Assembly: GCA_018402545.1 (NCBI GenBank)
Contig: JAGYIL010000001.1
Coordinates: 124,001 to 188,000, forward strand
Direction: 5' to 3'
Source: Saccharospirillum sp.
Lineage (GTDB): Bacteria; Pseudomonadota; Gammaproteobacteria; Pseudomonadales; Natronospirillaceae
Length of the DNA: 64,000 nucleotides
Shown piece by piece: positions 9,749-19,434 of the stretch. The position numbers and the translations under genes are program-made. The notes under the pieces were generated by a model that had not been told where the DNA came from, ran no database searches, and saw only the letters and a program-made list of their open reading frames with translations. Positions within the stretch are counted from its first letter, which is position 1, and each line of letters begins with the position of its first letter.

Positions 9749-10876
9749 ATGACTGACAATACAGACTCCCTGAACACCACGCCGCTGACCGACCTTCATA
9801 TTGAAATGGGTGCCCGTATGGTGCCGTTTGCCGGTTACTCCATGCCCGTGCAGTACCCGCTTGGGGTAAAGCAGGAGCACCTGCATACCCGGTCTGCGGC
9901 CGGGTTGTTTGATGTCTCGCATATGGGTCAGTTGAAATTGCATGGTGAGCAGGCAGCGGCCGAGCTTGAGAAGCTAGTGCCGGTCGACATTATCGACTTG
10001 CCCGTTGGCAAGCAGCGGTATGCCATTTTTACCAGCGAAACCGGCGGCATTCTGGATGACCTGATGGTCACCCGCTATGAGGATTGTTTGTATCTGGTCG
10101 TGAACGCAGCCTGCAAGGAAGCGGATATTGCTCACCTGAAAGCCCATTTGGGCAACGGTGTAACGCTGGAGCGGCTCGATGACCGGGCGCTGGTAGCGCT
10201 GCAGGGGCCGAAGGCCGTGGACGTGCTGGCGCGGTATGAGCCGGCCGTCGCCGACATGGTGTTTATGGATAACTGGCAGCTAACGCTCGATGGCGTTGAC
10301 TGCTATGTCTCGCGCAGTGGCTATACCGGTGAAGACGGCTACGAAATCTCCATTCCGGCGGCCGAAGCCGACCGCCTGGTCCGGCGCTTTTTGGCCGAGC
10401 CTGAAGTTGAACTGATCGGCCTGGGCGCGCGGGATTCACTGCGGCTTGAAAGCGGCTTGTGCTTGTATGGCCACGATATAGATACCACCACCACGCCGCT
10501 CGAAGGCAGCCTGATCTGGGCGATTAGCAAGCCACGCCGTGCCGATGGCGAGCGCCCGGGCGGCTTTTTGGGCGCTGAGGTTATTCTGGCGCAGATCGCG
10601 AACAAAGACTGGCAGCGCAAGCGGGTTGGCCTGGTCGGAACGGGCCGGGCGCCGGTGCGGGAAGGCACGGAGCTGTTCAGTGCCGAAGGTGATCGTATTG
10701 GCGTCGTGACCAGCGGCACCTTTGGGCCGAGTGCCGAAGCATCGATAGCCATGGGGTATGTTGAAACTGCCTATAGCGCGCTCGATACCGGAGTGTTTGC
10801 CGAAGTGCGTGGCAAGCGCTTGCCGATGACCGTCAGCCGCATGCCCTTTGTCGAACAGCGCTACTACCGCGGCTGA
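9749..10876 (+). CDS. gcvT: Aminomethyltransferase (glycine cleavage T protein)
   Basis: T protein: releases ammonia from the aminomethyl-lipoyl arm of GcvH and moves the one-carbon unit to tetrahydrofolate. At 375 aa it is close to E. coli GcvT (364 aa). Family motifs are seen from start to end: RMVPFAGYSMPVQY, GLFDVSHMGQ, SRSGYTGEDGYEIS and a C-terminal GCV_T barrel ending PFVEQRYYRG. It is separated from, and opposite to, gcvH-gcvP, whereas the common arrangement is one gcvTHP operon. Its 3' end overlaps the convergent lipoprotein gene by 13 bp. Confidence 0.97.
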   Translation: MTDNTDSLNTTPLTDLHIEMGARMVPFAGYSMPVQYPLGVKQEHLHTRSAAGLFDVSHMGQLKLHGEQAAAELEKLVPVDIIDLPVGKQRYAIFTSETGGILDDLMVTRYEDCLYLVVNAACKEADIAHLKAHLGNGVTLERLDDRALVALQGPKAVDVLARYEPAVADMVFMDNWQLTLDGVDCYVSRSGYTGEDGYEISIPAAEADRLVRRFLAEPEVELIGLGARDSLRLESGLCLYGHDIDTTTTPLEGSLIWAISKPRRADGERPGGFLGAEVILAQIANKDWQRKRVGLVGTGRAPVREGTELFSAEGDRIGVVTSGTFGPSAEASIAMGYVETAYSALDTGVFAEVRGKRLPMTVSRMPFVEQRYYRG

Positions 10877-11439
10877 GCGGGTAAACCGTGTAACTGGCTG
10901 CCTGGCAGCCGGTTACCCTCGGCATCGGCGACCACCGCGCAGTTCACAATAACCTCAGTCAGCGTCAGTTCTACCCAGCCTTCTGCCTCCGCATCGAGCA
11001 GTTCTGCTTCCGACTTCAGCTCTTGCCGGTGGTCCGGCATCAGCCAGCGTACTTCCACCATCTGCCAGACAGGGCTGTAGGGCCGGTTATTGCTGGTCGG
11101 GCCAATCGGGTCGGGAGCGGAGGGGATGATGTTGATCTGCTCCCCCGCCGGAAAGGTGTACACCCGCTCCAGAATGGTTTTCAGCCCCGGTGGTTTGGGG
11201 CGGGGCGGAATGGCATCGCGAAAGCGGGGAGTGAAGTTGGCGCCCTTGGCGATCGCCATGGTTCTGGGCCAGGCATCGGTGGTTACGTAATAATACACCT
11301 TACCGTTGTACCAACTGGCTACCAGTGGCAGCGTAATGGACGGTGTGGAAACCGCCGGTACCGCAGAGCCCGAGGGCTGCAAGGCGCTGCAACCGGTCAG
11401 CAGGGTGATCAGAACCAGCGGGATCAGACGACAACGCAT
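10864..11439 (-). CDS. Putative lipoprotein of unknown function
   Basis: 191-aa exported protein. The N terminus MRCRLIPLVLITLLTGCSA has a signal peptide and a lipobox LTGC, so a lipid-anchored envelope protein is expected. The body contains a conserved-looking segment SWYNGKVYYYVTTDAWPRTM. I do not recognise a functional family. The ATG at 11439 has AGGGG nine bases upstream. It lies 23 bp downstream of the binding-protein gene 11463-12203 in the same direction, so the two are probably co-transcribed. Confidence 0.75.
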   Translation of the reverse strand: MRCRLIPLVLITLLTGCSALQPSGSAVPAVSTPSITLPLVASWYNGKVYYYVTTDAWPRTMAIAKGANFTPRFRDAIPPRPKPPGLKTILERVYTFPAGEQINIIPSAPDPIGPTSNNRPYSPVWQMVEVRWLMPDHRQELKSEAELLDAEAEGWVELTLTEVIVNCAVVADAEGNRLPGSQLHGLPAQPR

Positions 11440-11462
11440 ACGCTACCCCTAATGAAACCCGT

Positions 11463-12203
11463 TCAATCGAAGGTGATTTCGCCCCGGGCAATCAGTGCAT
11501 CATAGGCCGAATTCAACGCATTAATGACGCGCGGGTCGGTTGCCGGGTTCATCGCCAGGTATAAATCGACCGTGCGAATGCGAAAGGCTTCCTCGACATC
11601 CGGGTAGCCGCTTTCTTCCGCAACCTTGTAGCCATTGATATCCGAGGTGATCCATAGGTCAATCAGGTCATTGGCCAGGCGTTGGGCGTTGAGTGATTCA
11701 TTCGGCAGGGTGGAGACTTCATAGCCCTGTTCCTGCAGGAAGGTCGTTGCTGCATCGCCCTCATAGCCGCCGATGCGCAGGCCGCGTATGTCTTCCAGGC
11801 TATTGATGTCGAGGGTATTGCCTTGTCTTGCCAGCAATATCCAGCTGTACTGACCGACCGGGCCCACCCATTCGAACAGGTCTTCCCGCGATTCAGTGCG
11901 CCCGGTAGAGAAAACGCCGTAGTTGGGGCGTTCAACCGCGCGTTCATAGGCAACCGACCAGGTGCGCAGGCGCAATTTGAAGTCGATACCGGCCTCGTTG
12001 AATAGCTTCTCGACAATCTCGGTGGCCGTGCCGCCAATGTCTTCAATATCGTGTTCGTAGGCAGCGCCGGTCAGGCTGTAATTAAAGGTACCGTAATTTT
12101 CGGTGTAGAGGTTGATGCGTGGAAAGTCTTCGGCAAACAAAGTCGCCGGAAGCATACAGGCGCACACTAAGGCGAGCCGTCGAACCAGGGGGTGGGTCTG
12201 CAT
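11463..12203 (-). CDS. Periplasmic solute-binding-like protein (SBP_bac_3 type)
   Basis: 246-aa exported protein with a cleavable signal peptide (LVCACMLPATLFA, cleavage before ED). The mature part follows the two-lobed amino-acid-binding-protein pattern: LYTENYGTFNY, a GTATEIVEKLFNEAGID segment, RTWSVAYERAV, the hinge SLEDIRGLRIGGYEGDA and a C-terminal helix pair. No permease or ATPase genes accompany it, so it may be a stand-alone sensor or accessory binding protein. Such orphan binding proteins are common in Oceanospirillales. Ligand unknown. Confidence 0.85.
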   Translation of the reverse strand: MQTHPLVRRLALVCACMLPATLFAEDFPRINLYTENYGTFNYSLTGAAYEHDIEDIGGTATEIVEKLFNEAGIDFKLRLRTWSVAYERAVERPNYGVFSTGRTESREDLFEWVGPVGQYSWILLARQGNTLDINSLEDIRGLRIGGYEGDAATTFLQEQGYEVSTLPNESLNAQRLANDLIDLWITSDINGYKVAEESGYPDVEEAFRIRTVDLYLAMNPATDPRVINALNSAYDALIARGEITFD

Positions 12204-12442
12204 TGAAACGTTAACCTTTTCTGTTTATTGGAGTTAACGACTTCCCGTCCGCTACAGCACATTCCGATCCCTGGTCTCCATTGGGTGCTCGCCGGAAAGG
12301 GCAGCGCACTTCTTTGGAGCAGCGACGACGTGAAAGAACTCGTCGCATGAATGATTGCTTTGTTCGTAGCAATAAACTAGCCAGCCGCGCAGCGTTGTGC
12401 AACCGCTATTCCGGATATCGATGCAGTTTGATAGAAATTGAC

Positions 12443-12482
12443 AAAAAAAGCCCCCGGTTTGTAGGACCGGAGGCTTTTTTAA
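12443..12482. terminator. Bidirectional intrinsic terminator
   Basis: GCCCCCGGT and ACCGGAGGC pair with one mismatch around a 7-base loop, flanked by A7 on one side and T6 on the other, so it can terminate in both directions. It follows psuG and precedes the binding-protein gene. The remaining 12204-12442 holds only that gene's probable promoter region. Confidence 0.85.
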
Positions 12483-12513
12483 GGGGAAGGGAGGCTTGTC
12501 AGACCTGGATCGG

Positions 12514-13425
12514 TCAGGCGATCAATTCACGCGCAATGCCGGCCGCCAGACGGGCGTTGTTGAACACCAGTTGAATGTTGCTGGCCAGGCTGTCGCCACC
12601 GGTGAGTTCCGCTACGCGCGCCAGCAGGAAAGGCGTCGATTCCTTACCGCTGATGCCCTGTTCGACCGACTCAGCAAGCGCCTGTTCAATGGCTTGCTGA
12701 ATCTTGGCCGGATCCATGGCGTAAGCTTCTGGAATCGGGTTGGCGATGACCACACCACCGTTCAGGTTCATGCCCCACTTGGCGTTCAAAAAGGCCGCGA
12801 TGTCCGTGTCGCTGTCGAGCCGGTAATCGACGCTGTGCTCGCTGGTGCGGGTGTAGAACGCAGGCAGCGAATCAGTCTGGTAGCCGAGTACCGGCACGCC
12901 CTGGGTTTCCAGGTATTCACGGGTCAGACCCAGGTCGAGAATCGACTTGGCACCGGCGCAGATAACGGCAACTGAGGTATGCGCCAATTCCTGCAGGTCA
13001 GCCGAGATATCAAAACTCTGCTGGGCACCACGATGTACGCCACCAATACCGCCGGTGGCAAAGACGCGAATGCCGGCCATATCGGCAATGATCATGGTCG
13101 CCGCTACGGTGGTTGCACCGTGTTCACCCCGGGCGACCACATAAGGCAGATCACGGCGCGAACATTTGGCGACGCTTTGCCCGGCTTTCGCCAGCGTATC
13201 AATTTCTTCACCGGTCAAACCGGCCTTGAGGCGGCCGTTGATGATGGCGATGGTTGCCGGTACGGCACCGGCATCGCGAATAATCTGTTCCACTTCCTTG
13301 GCGGTGGTGGCGTTATCCGGCCAGGGCATGCCGTGAGAAATAATCGTGCTTTCCAGCGCGACAACGGGCAGGCCTTTGGCCAGGGCGTCCGCCACTTCGG
13401 GTTTGATGTCCAGGTAGCTATTCAT
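12514..13425 (-). CDS. psuG: Pseudouridine-5'-phosphate glycosidase
   Basis: Cleaves pseudouridine 5'-phosphate to uracil and ribose 5-phosphate, the second step of pseudouridine breakdown. 303 aa, like E. coli PsuG (312 aa). Family motifs: VVALESTIISHGMPWPDN, GAVPATIAIINGR, VFATGGIGGVHRG and ANPIPEAYAM. The frame is open to 13440, but the ATG at 13425 overlaps the psuK stop as ATGA, the classic coupled arrangement, so I use it. Operon with the upstream kinase. Confidence 0.96.
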   Translation of the reverse strand: MNSYLDIKPEVADALAKGLPVVALESTIISHGMPWPDNATTAKEVEQIIRDAGAVPATIAIINGRLKAGLTGEEIDTLAKAGQSVAKCSRRDLPYVVARGEHGATTVAATMIIADMAGIRVFATGGIGGVHRGAQQSFDISADLQELAHTSVAVICAGAKSILDLGLTREYLETQGVPVLGYQTDSLPAFYTRTSEHSVDYRLDSDTDIAAFLNAKWGMNLNGGVVIANPIPEAYAMDPAKIQQAIEQALAESVEQGISGKESTPFLLARVAELTGGDSLASNIQLVFNNARLAAGIARELIA

Positions 13426-14498
13426 CGGTCGAGTATCCATTGATTAACAGTTGTTTCGGTAAGGTGCGGGTGGTTGGCACCGCTCGATTCCAGCGTCAGG
13501 CCGGCACAGCCGAGGCTGAACGCCGCTTTGTGTGAAAGTTCCCAGTGCGCCCGGTCGGCGTGAATCAGCCCGGCAACAAGGGCATCGCCCGCACCGGTAT
13601 CGCTGGCGATGTGGGTCGGGTAAATGCCCTGACGGTGGTGTTGCTGGTCGGTACAAAGCATCAGGCCATCGCGACCCAGACTCAGGGCCACGGTATGAAC
13701 GCCCCGTTCCAGCAACCGGCGCGCCAGTGTTTCCGGCTCGTAGCTGGCTTCGCCCAGCAGAGCCGAGGCTTCAGAGCGGTTAACCTTAAGCACTTTAAGA
13801 TGCGGCAACAGGGGCTGCAGACGAGGCGCCTTGGCCGTAGAGACAGCATCGGCGTAGAGCCTGCCTTTCAGCGGCAGGGTAGCCAGCCAGGCCAGCGTCG
13901 CCTCCGGCACATTGGCTTCAACCACCACCGCATCGGCCGCTACCAGCGTCGAGCGCATTGGCGCCAATATCTCGGGCGTCAGCGCCTCGGCAATGCCCAT
14001 ATCCGCCAGGGCGCCAATAAGCTGGCCCTGGTGATCGTTCATCGCCAGATACGTACTGGTGGGCAGGGTGGGGTGGCGCAGCAGACCATCGGTGCGAATA
14101 CCGGCGGCCGCAATACACTGGTGCAACCAATCGCCATTGGTGTCGTTACCGAGCAGGGTGATCAGCGTGACATCGTGGCCCAGATGCGCGAGATTTTCGG
14201 CAATGTTGCGGCCAACACCACCGGCGCTCTGCGACAGGCTACCCGGGTTGGAATCGCCCGGCCGGTAAGCTGAGTGGCAGCGACCGGTCAGATCCACGTT
14301 GGCGCCACCGAGCACCACAATCCGGTCCTGATCGGGCAGCAAATACCCCTTGCCCAGAATCACCCCCTGTCGCGTCAGCCGCATAATATGCCCGGCCACC
14401 GATTCACGGCTAAGCCCCAACTGATCGGCCAGTTGTTGCTGGGTGGCCATGGGTGTGGCGCGGATGGCGGCTAGAAGTTGCTGTTCGATATCGGTCAT
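13422..14498 (-). CDS. psuK: Pseudouridine kinase with N-terminal winged-helix domain
   Basis: PfkB-family sugar kinase that phosphorylates pseudouridine. Residues about 1-55 form a winged helix-turn-helix (QQLLAAIRATPMATQQQLAD, then GLSRESVAGHIMRLTRQGVI), so the protein is a fusion of a DNA-binding domain with the kinase. The kinase part begins RIVVLGGANVDLTGR and has the catalytic motif DTGAGDALVAGL near the C terminus. ATG at 14498 is preferred to an upstream TTG. The fusion suggests the enzyme also regulates its own operon; a perfect 16-bp palindrome lies just upstream. Confidence 0.95.
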   Translation of the reverse strand: MTDIEQQLLAAIRATPMATQQQLADQLGLSRESVAGHIMRLTRQGVILGKGYLLPDQDRIVVLGGANVDLTGRCHSAYRPGDSNPGSLSQSAGGVGRNIAENLAHLGHDVTLITLLGNDTNGDWLHQCIAAAGIRTDGLLRHPTLPTSTYLAMNDHQGQLIGALADMGIAEALTPEILAPMRSTLVAADAVVVEANVPEATLAWLATLPLKGRLYADAVSTAKAPRLQPLLPHLKVLKVNRSEASALLGEASYEPETLARRLLERGVHTVALSLGRDGLMLCTDQQHHRQGIYPTHIASDTGAGDALVAGLIHADRAHWELSHKAAFSLGCAGLTLESSGANHPHLTETTVNQWILDR

Positions 14499-14518
14499 TG
14501 TCGGCCTGATTAACAAAT

Positions 14519-14534
14519 GTTAATTAATTAACAA
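14519..14534. promoter_or_regulatory. Perfect palindrome upstream of psuK (operator candidate)
   Basis: TGTTAATTAATTAACA is a perfect 16-bp palindrome 20 bp before the psuK start codon and is flanked by half-site-like AACAA repeats. It is a natural operator for the helix-turn-helix of PsuK or another repressor. Confidence 0.55.
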
Positions 14535-14581
14535 GTGTGAATTGTGCCTTCATGCCTAGGGAGATTGCAAGGGTAGGTTTT

Positions 14582-15175
14582 GTGTGAGGCCACTCTGTGG
14601 GCGACAGGGAGTAGCCGGGCCGGTGAATTGGGCGATTGCCTGTGGTTAGTGTCGGTGGGTGGTTGTGCTTCCTGTCGCCCAGGGGACTGGCCTCCCACGG
14701 GGTGTGGTGGCTGGTTTGAGACTTAGGCGGGGTTGGTTTTGTGGGAGGCCACTCTGTGGGCGACAGGGAGTATCCGGGCCGGTGAATTGAGCGATTGTCT
14801 GTGGTGAGTGTCAGTGGCTGGTTATGCTTACTGTCGCCCAGGGGACTGGCCTCCTACTGTGTGCGGCGGCAATTTTGCGCCTCGGGCTATGGTTGGTTTT
14901 AGTGGGAGGCCACTTTGTGGGCGACGGGGAGTAACCGGGCTGGTGATTGGGCGATTGCCTGTGGTTAGTGTCGGTGGTTGTTTGTGCTTCCAGTCGCCCA
15001 AGGGACTGGCCTCCCACGGGGTGTGGTGGCTGGTTTGAGCCTTAGGTGGGGTTGGTTTTGTGGGAGGCCACTCTGTGGGCGACGGGGAGTATCCGGGTTG
15101 GTGAATTGGGCAATTGCCCGTGGTCTGTTCGGTGGTTGGTTGTACTTCCTGTCGCCCAGGGGACTGGCCTCCCAC
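14582..15175 (+). repeat. BIME-like REP array, four units
   Basis: Four units start at 14582, 14741, 14902 and 15060 (spacing 158-161 bp). Each has a left REP GTGGGAGGCCACTCTGTGGG and a facing right REP with GGGGACTGGCCTCCCAC, about 117 bp overall, separated by a spacer rich in GGTGTGGTGGCTGG. Each REP forms its own short hairpin; left and right REPs can pair. The repeated ORFs on both strands are artefacts of the array. Confidence 0.9.
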
Positions 15176-15266
15176 GATGTATCGTACTTATGGCAGACCA
15201 GAAAAGCGCCGCTGAGTCAGGGTAGACACTGAGCGATTACATAGAAAGGGAGTAACTGACTTCGAA

Positions 15267-15351
<85 letters not shown>

Positions 15352-15485
15352 AAAACTGACCGGGGAGCCCCAGCCAGGGAGCGGCATGGTAATGAATTCG
15401 TCACGGCCGCGCAATAGCTGAGAAGATTTTGAGTGAAGCAGGGCAGCAAACCCAAGTTTTTGAGTTCGCCCAGGAGACTAGCGGC

Positions 15486-15602
15486 GGCTGCCAGGGGTGT
15501 CTCTGTGAGGGAGTCCGCAACATGGATGTTGCGGTCTAGGCTCCATGGATGGATTGAGTGGGCGGCATCCCGCCCGACCTCGCAGAGACACCCCTGGTGG
15601 CC
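15486..15602 (+). repeat. Structured intergenic element, type A, copy 3 (117 bp)
   Basis: Arms GGCTGCCAGGGGTGTCTCTG and the complementary 15583-15602 segment pair with a quite different sequence from the other copies. Hairpin 1 is CCGCAACATGGATGTTGCGG, the core is TCTAGGCTCCATGGATGG, and the third arm carries GGGCGG / CCGCCC as in copy 1. Confidence 0.88.
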
Positions 15603-15650
15603 GACGCGGACCACTGCCACCCAATGGACCCCGAACTCCGAAACTTGAGC

Positions 15651-17627
15651 CTACTGACGAGCCATCTGCCGCTGCTCAAACCATTCGATGGCATCGGCCA
15701 GGGCGCGCGGCTTGGAATAGACATAGCCCTGAATGTAGTGACAGCCCAGTTTGGAGACCGCATTGAGTTCTTCTTCGGTCTCAACACCCTCCGCCACCAC
15801 GGTAATCGACAGCGAATTGCACAGATCGACAATCGCCTTTACCACCGCAATCTGTTTCTCCGAATTGGGCAGATCCCGAATAAAACTCTGGTCGAGCTTG
15901 ATGATCCGGAACGGAAGATCCGGCAGTTTCGACAGGTTCGCATAGCCGGAGCCAAAATCGTCCAGTGCCAGCACAATGCCGAGGCCATCCAGCGCTTCCA
16001 GACGCTGGCGGAAATCATCGTTCTGGTCTGGCAGGTGGTGCTCGGTAATCTCGATTTCCAGATAGCGCAGCGCATCCGGCTTGCGACCGTGCCAGGCCGT
16101 CAGATAGCGCAGCGTATCGTCATTAATGCTTTGCACGCTCAGGTTCACACCCAGCACCACCGGGTGAGCGCCCTCGTTCAATTGGCGGGATATGAGCAGC
16201 AGCGCCTGCTCCAGCATCCAGCGGTCCAGTTCCCGAATCGAACCGTTATGTTCCGCCAGCTCCATGAAATGCCCCGGGTAAATCAGATCGCCGGTTTCAC
16301 CCTGCAAACGCGCAAGGCACTCCAGCGCCAGAATCTCCCCGGTGCGCGAATCGATGCGCGGCTGCAGGTGAACCTCCAGATCCTGTTGTTTCAGGGCGTT
16401 CTTCAGCATCTGCGCCTTGTGCAGCCGGCGCTGGGCCTGGTCTTCATAATCGCTGTGGTACCAGTGCACCTGGTTGCGGCCCTTCTTCTTGGCATTGAAC
16501 AGCGCAATACCGGCGTTCTGGTGCAGTTCGTTCGCCGTCAGGCCATGGCCGGGCGCGCGCGCCGCACCGATCGAGACGGTAAAGCTGTAGCTGCTCTCGC
16601 CAATCGAAAACGGCTGGTTCAATTGCAGGTGCAGGTCTTTCAGGCGCTCATCGCGGTCGTCATCGGAAGGCACCTCGGTGCCGTACCAGAACATCACAAA
16701 CTCATCGGCGCCAACGCGGGCGAGGAAATCCTCCTCGTCGCTGTGGTGTTTCAGGCGTTGCGACAACTGCGTCAGCAACTGGTCGCCCGCAGCGTTGCCC
16801 ATACTGTCGTTCAATACTTTAAAGTGATCGATATCGACATGCAGGCACCAGAGATCGTCGATCTCTTCATCGTGCTCGTCGATAAAACGGCGCAGGCCCT
16901 GCTGGTTGGCAAATTCAGTCACCGGGTCGATCAACTGATCTGCCCGCAGGCGCTCGTCCGAGACCTTGTACCCGGTAATGTCGATGGCAAAGCCCAGAAT
17001 ACCGACAATGGCATCGTTCTCACCGACCAAAGGGTGGCGCTCAATCCGGTACCAGCGCGAAGGCTGGCCGGTCAGGTCCATTTTCAGTTCCAGCACCTGG
17101 TGGCGGCCGGTGTTCAGTGCCTGTTCGTCCGACGCCATAAACACCTCGGCCAGTTGGGCGTTCAGCACCTCGGCATCGGTTTTGCCTTTGGCATCGACGC
17201 CATCGCACCAGTGGTTGGTCAGGGTGTTGTTCACCACCAGATAGCGCCCAAAACGGTCTTTCAGCCAGACCGGGAAGGTCAGGTTGTTGTACACGCTCTG
17301 CAGCAGCACATGGTCGTCGCGCAGCTGCTTGCTGGTGTCGAGCATGTCTTTGGCCTGAATCAGCGCATTTTGCAGATGTTTCTGGTCGTTCTGCGCCAAT
17401 GAAAGCGAAATGGCCGCATAAACCCGAAAGGTGGCCACCAGCAACGCCAGGCTGCCGATGGTGCAGAGCAGGCCCATCATGCCGCTGATCATCGGAATGT
17501 TCAGGCTCAGCAACCAGACCGCAATGGCCAGCAACACGCCGGAACAGAAGCCAAGGCCGACCAGAAGGCCGAGTTTTTTTGCCAGCGGGGTTTTCTGGCC
17601 GGTCAGTGGGCCGGTCTTTGAGCTCAT
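15651..17627 (-). CDS. Membrane PAS-GGDEF-EAL protein (c-di-GMP phosphodiesterase candidate)
   Basis: 658-aa signalling protein. Two membrane segments (about residues 19-40 and 45-68) are followed by a PAS sensor (about 105-222), a GGDEF domain (about 232-395) and an EAL domain (about 410-655). The GGDEF motif is degenerate, GADEF at 306-310, so cyclase activity is doubtful. The EAL side looks active: LEVHL at 417-421 in place of EAL, then VNLS, EITEH, LDDFGSGYAN, IKLDQSF, AEGVE and QGYVYSKP. Predicted net role is c-di-GMP hydrolysis, perhaps GTP-tuned by the degenerate GGDEF. Single gene. Confidence 0.93.
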   Translation of the reverse strand: MSSKTGPLTGQKTPLAKKLGLLVGLGFCSGVLLAIAVWLLSLNIPMISGMMGLLCTIGSLALLVATFRVYAAISLSLAQNDQKHLQNALIQAKDMLDTSKQLRDDHVLLQSVYNNLTFPVWLKDRFGRYLVVNNTLTNHWCDGVDAKGKTDAEVLNAQLAEVFMASDEQALNTGRHQVLELKMDLTGQPSRWYRIERHPLVGENDAIVGILGFAIDITGYKVSDERLRADQLIDPVTEFANQQGLRRFIDEHDEEIDDLWCLHVDIDHFKVLNDSMGNAAGDQLLTQLSQRLKHHSDEEDFLARVGADEFVMFWYGTEVPSDDDRDERLKDLHLQLNQPFSIGESSYSFTVSIGAARAPGHGLTANELHQNAGIALFNAKKKGRNQVHWYHSDYEDQAQRRLHKAQMLKNALKQQDLEVHLQPRIDSRTGEILALECLARLQGETGDLIYPGHFMELAEHNGSIRELDRWMLEQALLLISRQLNEGAHPVVLGVNLSVQSINDDTLRYLTAWHGRKPDALRYLEIEITEHHLPDQNDDFRQRLEALDGLGIVLALDDFGSGYANLSKLPDLPFRIIKLDQSFIRDLPNSEKQIAVVKAIVDLCNSLSITVVAEGVETEEELNAVSKLGCHYIQGYVYSKPRALADAIEWFEQRQMARQ

Positions 17628-17735
17628 GGTCTTCCTCGTAATGCGGGCGGGTCAGACTGACTCGCAGACCTAGCGGTCTGCAGGGGCGGCTCCCAACACA
17701 GCATGTGGCGGTGTTGGGGCCGGGACAGTATAAGC

Positions 17736-19391
17736 TTACTTGATGCGTTTGTATTTGATGCGTTTCGGGCCCTGGTTACCGGTCCGCTTGTGGTAATCCG
17801 CATCGTATTCGGTGAAGTTGCCTTCAAAGAATACCGCTTTGGAATCCCCTTCAAACGCCAGAATGTGAGTCGCCACCCGGTCGAGGAACCAGCGGTCGTG
17901 CGAGATCACCATCACCGCGCCCGGGAAGGCCAGAATGGCTTCTTCCAGTGCACGCAGGGTTTCAACGTCGAGATCGTTGGTCGGTTCGTCAAGCAGCAAG
18001 ACGTTGCCGCCCTGTTTCAGCAGCTTGGCGAGGAACAGGCGGTTGCGCTCACCGCCCGACAACTGCTTCACATACTTCTGCTGGCTGCTGCCTTTGAAGT
18101 TGAAGCGGCCGAGGTAAGCGCGCGACGGAATCTCGTAGCCGTTCACGGAAATCAGATCCTGGCCGTCGGAAATCTCTTCCCAGGCGGTTTTACTGTCGTC
18201 CAACTCACGCATCTGCCCAACAAAGGCCAGATCGACCGTTTCACCGACGGTAATCTCACCGGTATCCGGTGATTCCTGCCCGGCGATCATCCGGAACAGC
18301 GTAGATTTACCCGCACCGTTACCCCCAATGATGCCGACAATCGCACCCGGCGGCACAACGAAGCTGAGGTCTTCATACAGCAGGTTACCGTTGTAGGTCT
18401 TGGAAACACCGTCGACCTCAATCACCTTATCACCCAGGCGCGGGCCAGGTGGAATGTAGATCTCATTGGTCTCATTACGCGTCTGGAACTCACGCGAGCT
18501 GAGTTCTTCAAACTGACGCAAACGCGCCTTCGACTTGGCCTGGCGCCCCTTGGCGTTCTGGCGCACCCACTCCAGTTCGGCCTTGACCGCCTTTTCATGC
18601 GATTGCTGCTGTTTGGATTCCATCTCCAAACGCTTTTCCTTGTTCTCCAGCCACTGGCTGTAGTTGCCTTCGAACGGAATGCCGTGGCCACGGTCCAGCT
18701 CGAGGATCCAGCCGGCGACGTTATCGAGGAAGTACCGGTCGTGGGTAATGGCCACCACGGTGCCGGTAAACTCGTGCAGAAAACGCTCCAGCCAGGCGAC
18801 GGATTCGGCATCCAGGTGGTTGGTCGGCTCATCGAGCAACAGCATATCGGGGCTGGACAGCAACAAACGGCACAAGGCTACCCGGCGGCGCTCACCCCCG
18901 GAGAGGTTCTTGACCGGCGCATCCCAGGGCGGCAGGCGCAGCGCATCGGCCGCGATTTCCAGCCGGTTTTCCAGGTTATGGCCATCGGCCGCCGCCAGAA
19001 TGTTCTCCAGCTTCTGCTGCTCGGCCGCGAGCTTGTCGAAATCCGCATCCGGCTCGGCATAGGCCGCATAAACCGCTTCAAGCTGAACCTGGGCATCCTT
19101 CAGATGCGCCAGCGACTCTTCAACGGTCTCACGCACCGTCTTGGTCTCATCCAGCTCAGGCTCCTGCGGCAAATAGCCAATGTTCAAATCAGGCTGAGGC
19201 CGCGCCTCACCCAGATAATCCTTATCAACCCCGGCCATAATACGCAGCAGGGTAGACTTACCCGTGCCATTCAGGCCGAGCACCCCGATCTTCGCCCCCG
19301 GGAAAAAAGACAACGAAATGTCTTTCAGAATCTGTTCTTTCGGCGGTACAACCTTGCCGACGCGGTTCATAGTAAAAACGTATTGAGCCAC
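17736..19391 (-). CDS. ettA: Energy-dependent translational throttle protein EttA (ABC-F)
   Basis: Ribosome-binding ABC-F ATPase that gates entry of the 70S ribosome into elongation according to the ATP/ADP ratio. 551 aa (E. coli EttA 555). Two ATPase domains: Walker A GLNGTGKST with signature LSGGERRRVAL, and Walker A GGNGAGKST with signature LSGGERNRLFL. The linker carries the basic KGRQAKSKARLRQFEEL segment typical of EttA. The GTG start at 19391 has AAGGTG upstream. Single gene. Confidence 0.96.
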   Translation of the reverse strand: MAQYVFTMNRVGKVVPPKEQILKDISLSFFPGAKIGVLGLNGTGKSTLLRIMAGVDKDYLGEARPQPDLNIGYLPQEPELDETKTVRETVEESLAHLKDAQVQLEAVYAAYAEPDADFDKLAAEQQKLENILAAADGHNLENRLEIAADALRLPPWDAPVKNLSGGERRRVALCRLLLSSPDMLLLDEPTNHLDAESVAWLERFLHEFTGTVVAITHDRYFLDNVAGWILELDRGHGIPFEGNYSQWLENKEKRLEMESKQQQSHEKAVKAELEWVRQNAKGRQAKSKARLRQFEELSSREFQTRNETNEIYIPPGPRLGDKVIEVDGVSKTYNGNLLYEDLSFVVPPGAIVGIIGGNGAGKSTLFRMIAGQESPDTGEITVGETVDLAFVGQMRELDDSKTAWEEISDGQDLISVNGYEIPSRAYLGRFNFKGSSQQKYVKQLSGGERNRLFLAKLLKQGGNVLLLDEPTNDLDVETLRALEEAILAFPGAVMVISHDRWFLDRVATHILAFEGDSKAVFFEGNFTEYDADYHKRTGNQGPKRIKYKRIK

Positions 19392-19434
19392 CGGTTCACC
19401 TTTTGGGTTCGTTTCTGGTTAGTGCCTGGAGTTC

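Noticed and set aside
14582-15175. Periodic repeats resembling a CRISPR array
   Set aside because: Units are about 160 bp and nearly identical including spacers, with REP hairpins; CRISPR has short repeats with unique spacers.
15558-17402. 614-codon open frame on the + strand
   Set aside because: It is antisense to the PAS-GGDEF-EAL gene, whose domains and motifs are clear; the + frame is low-complexity and matches nothing.
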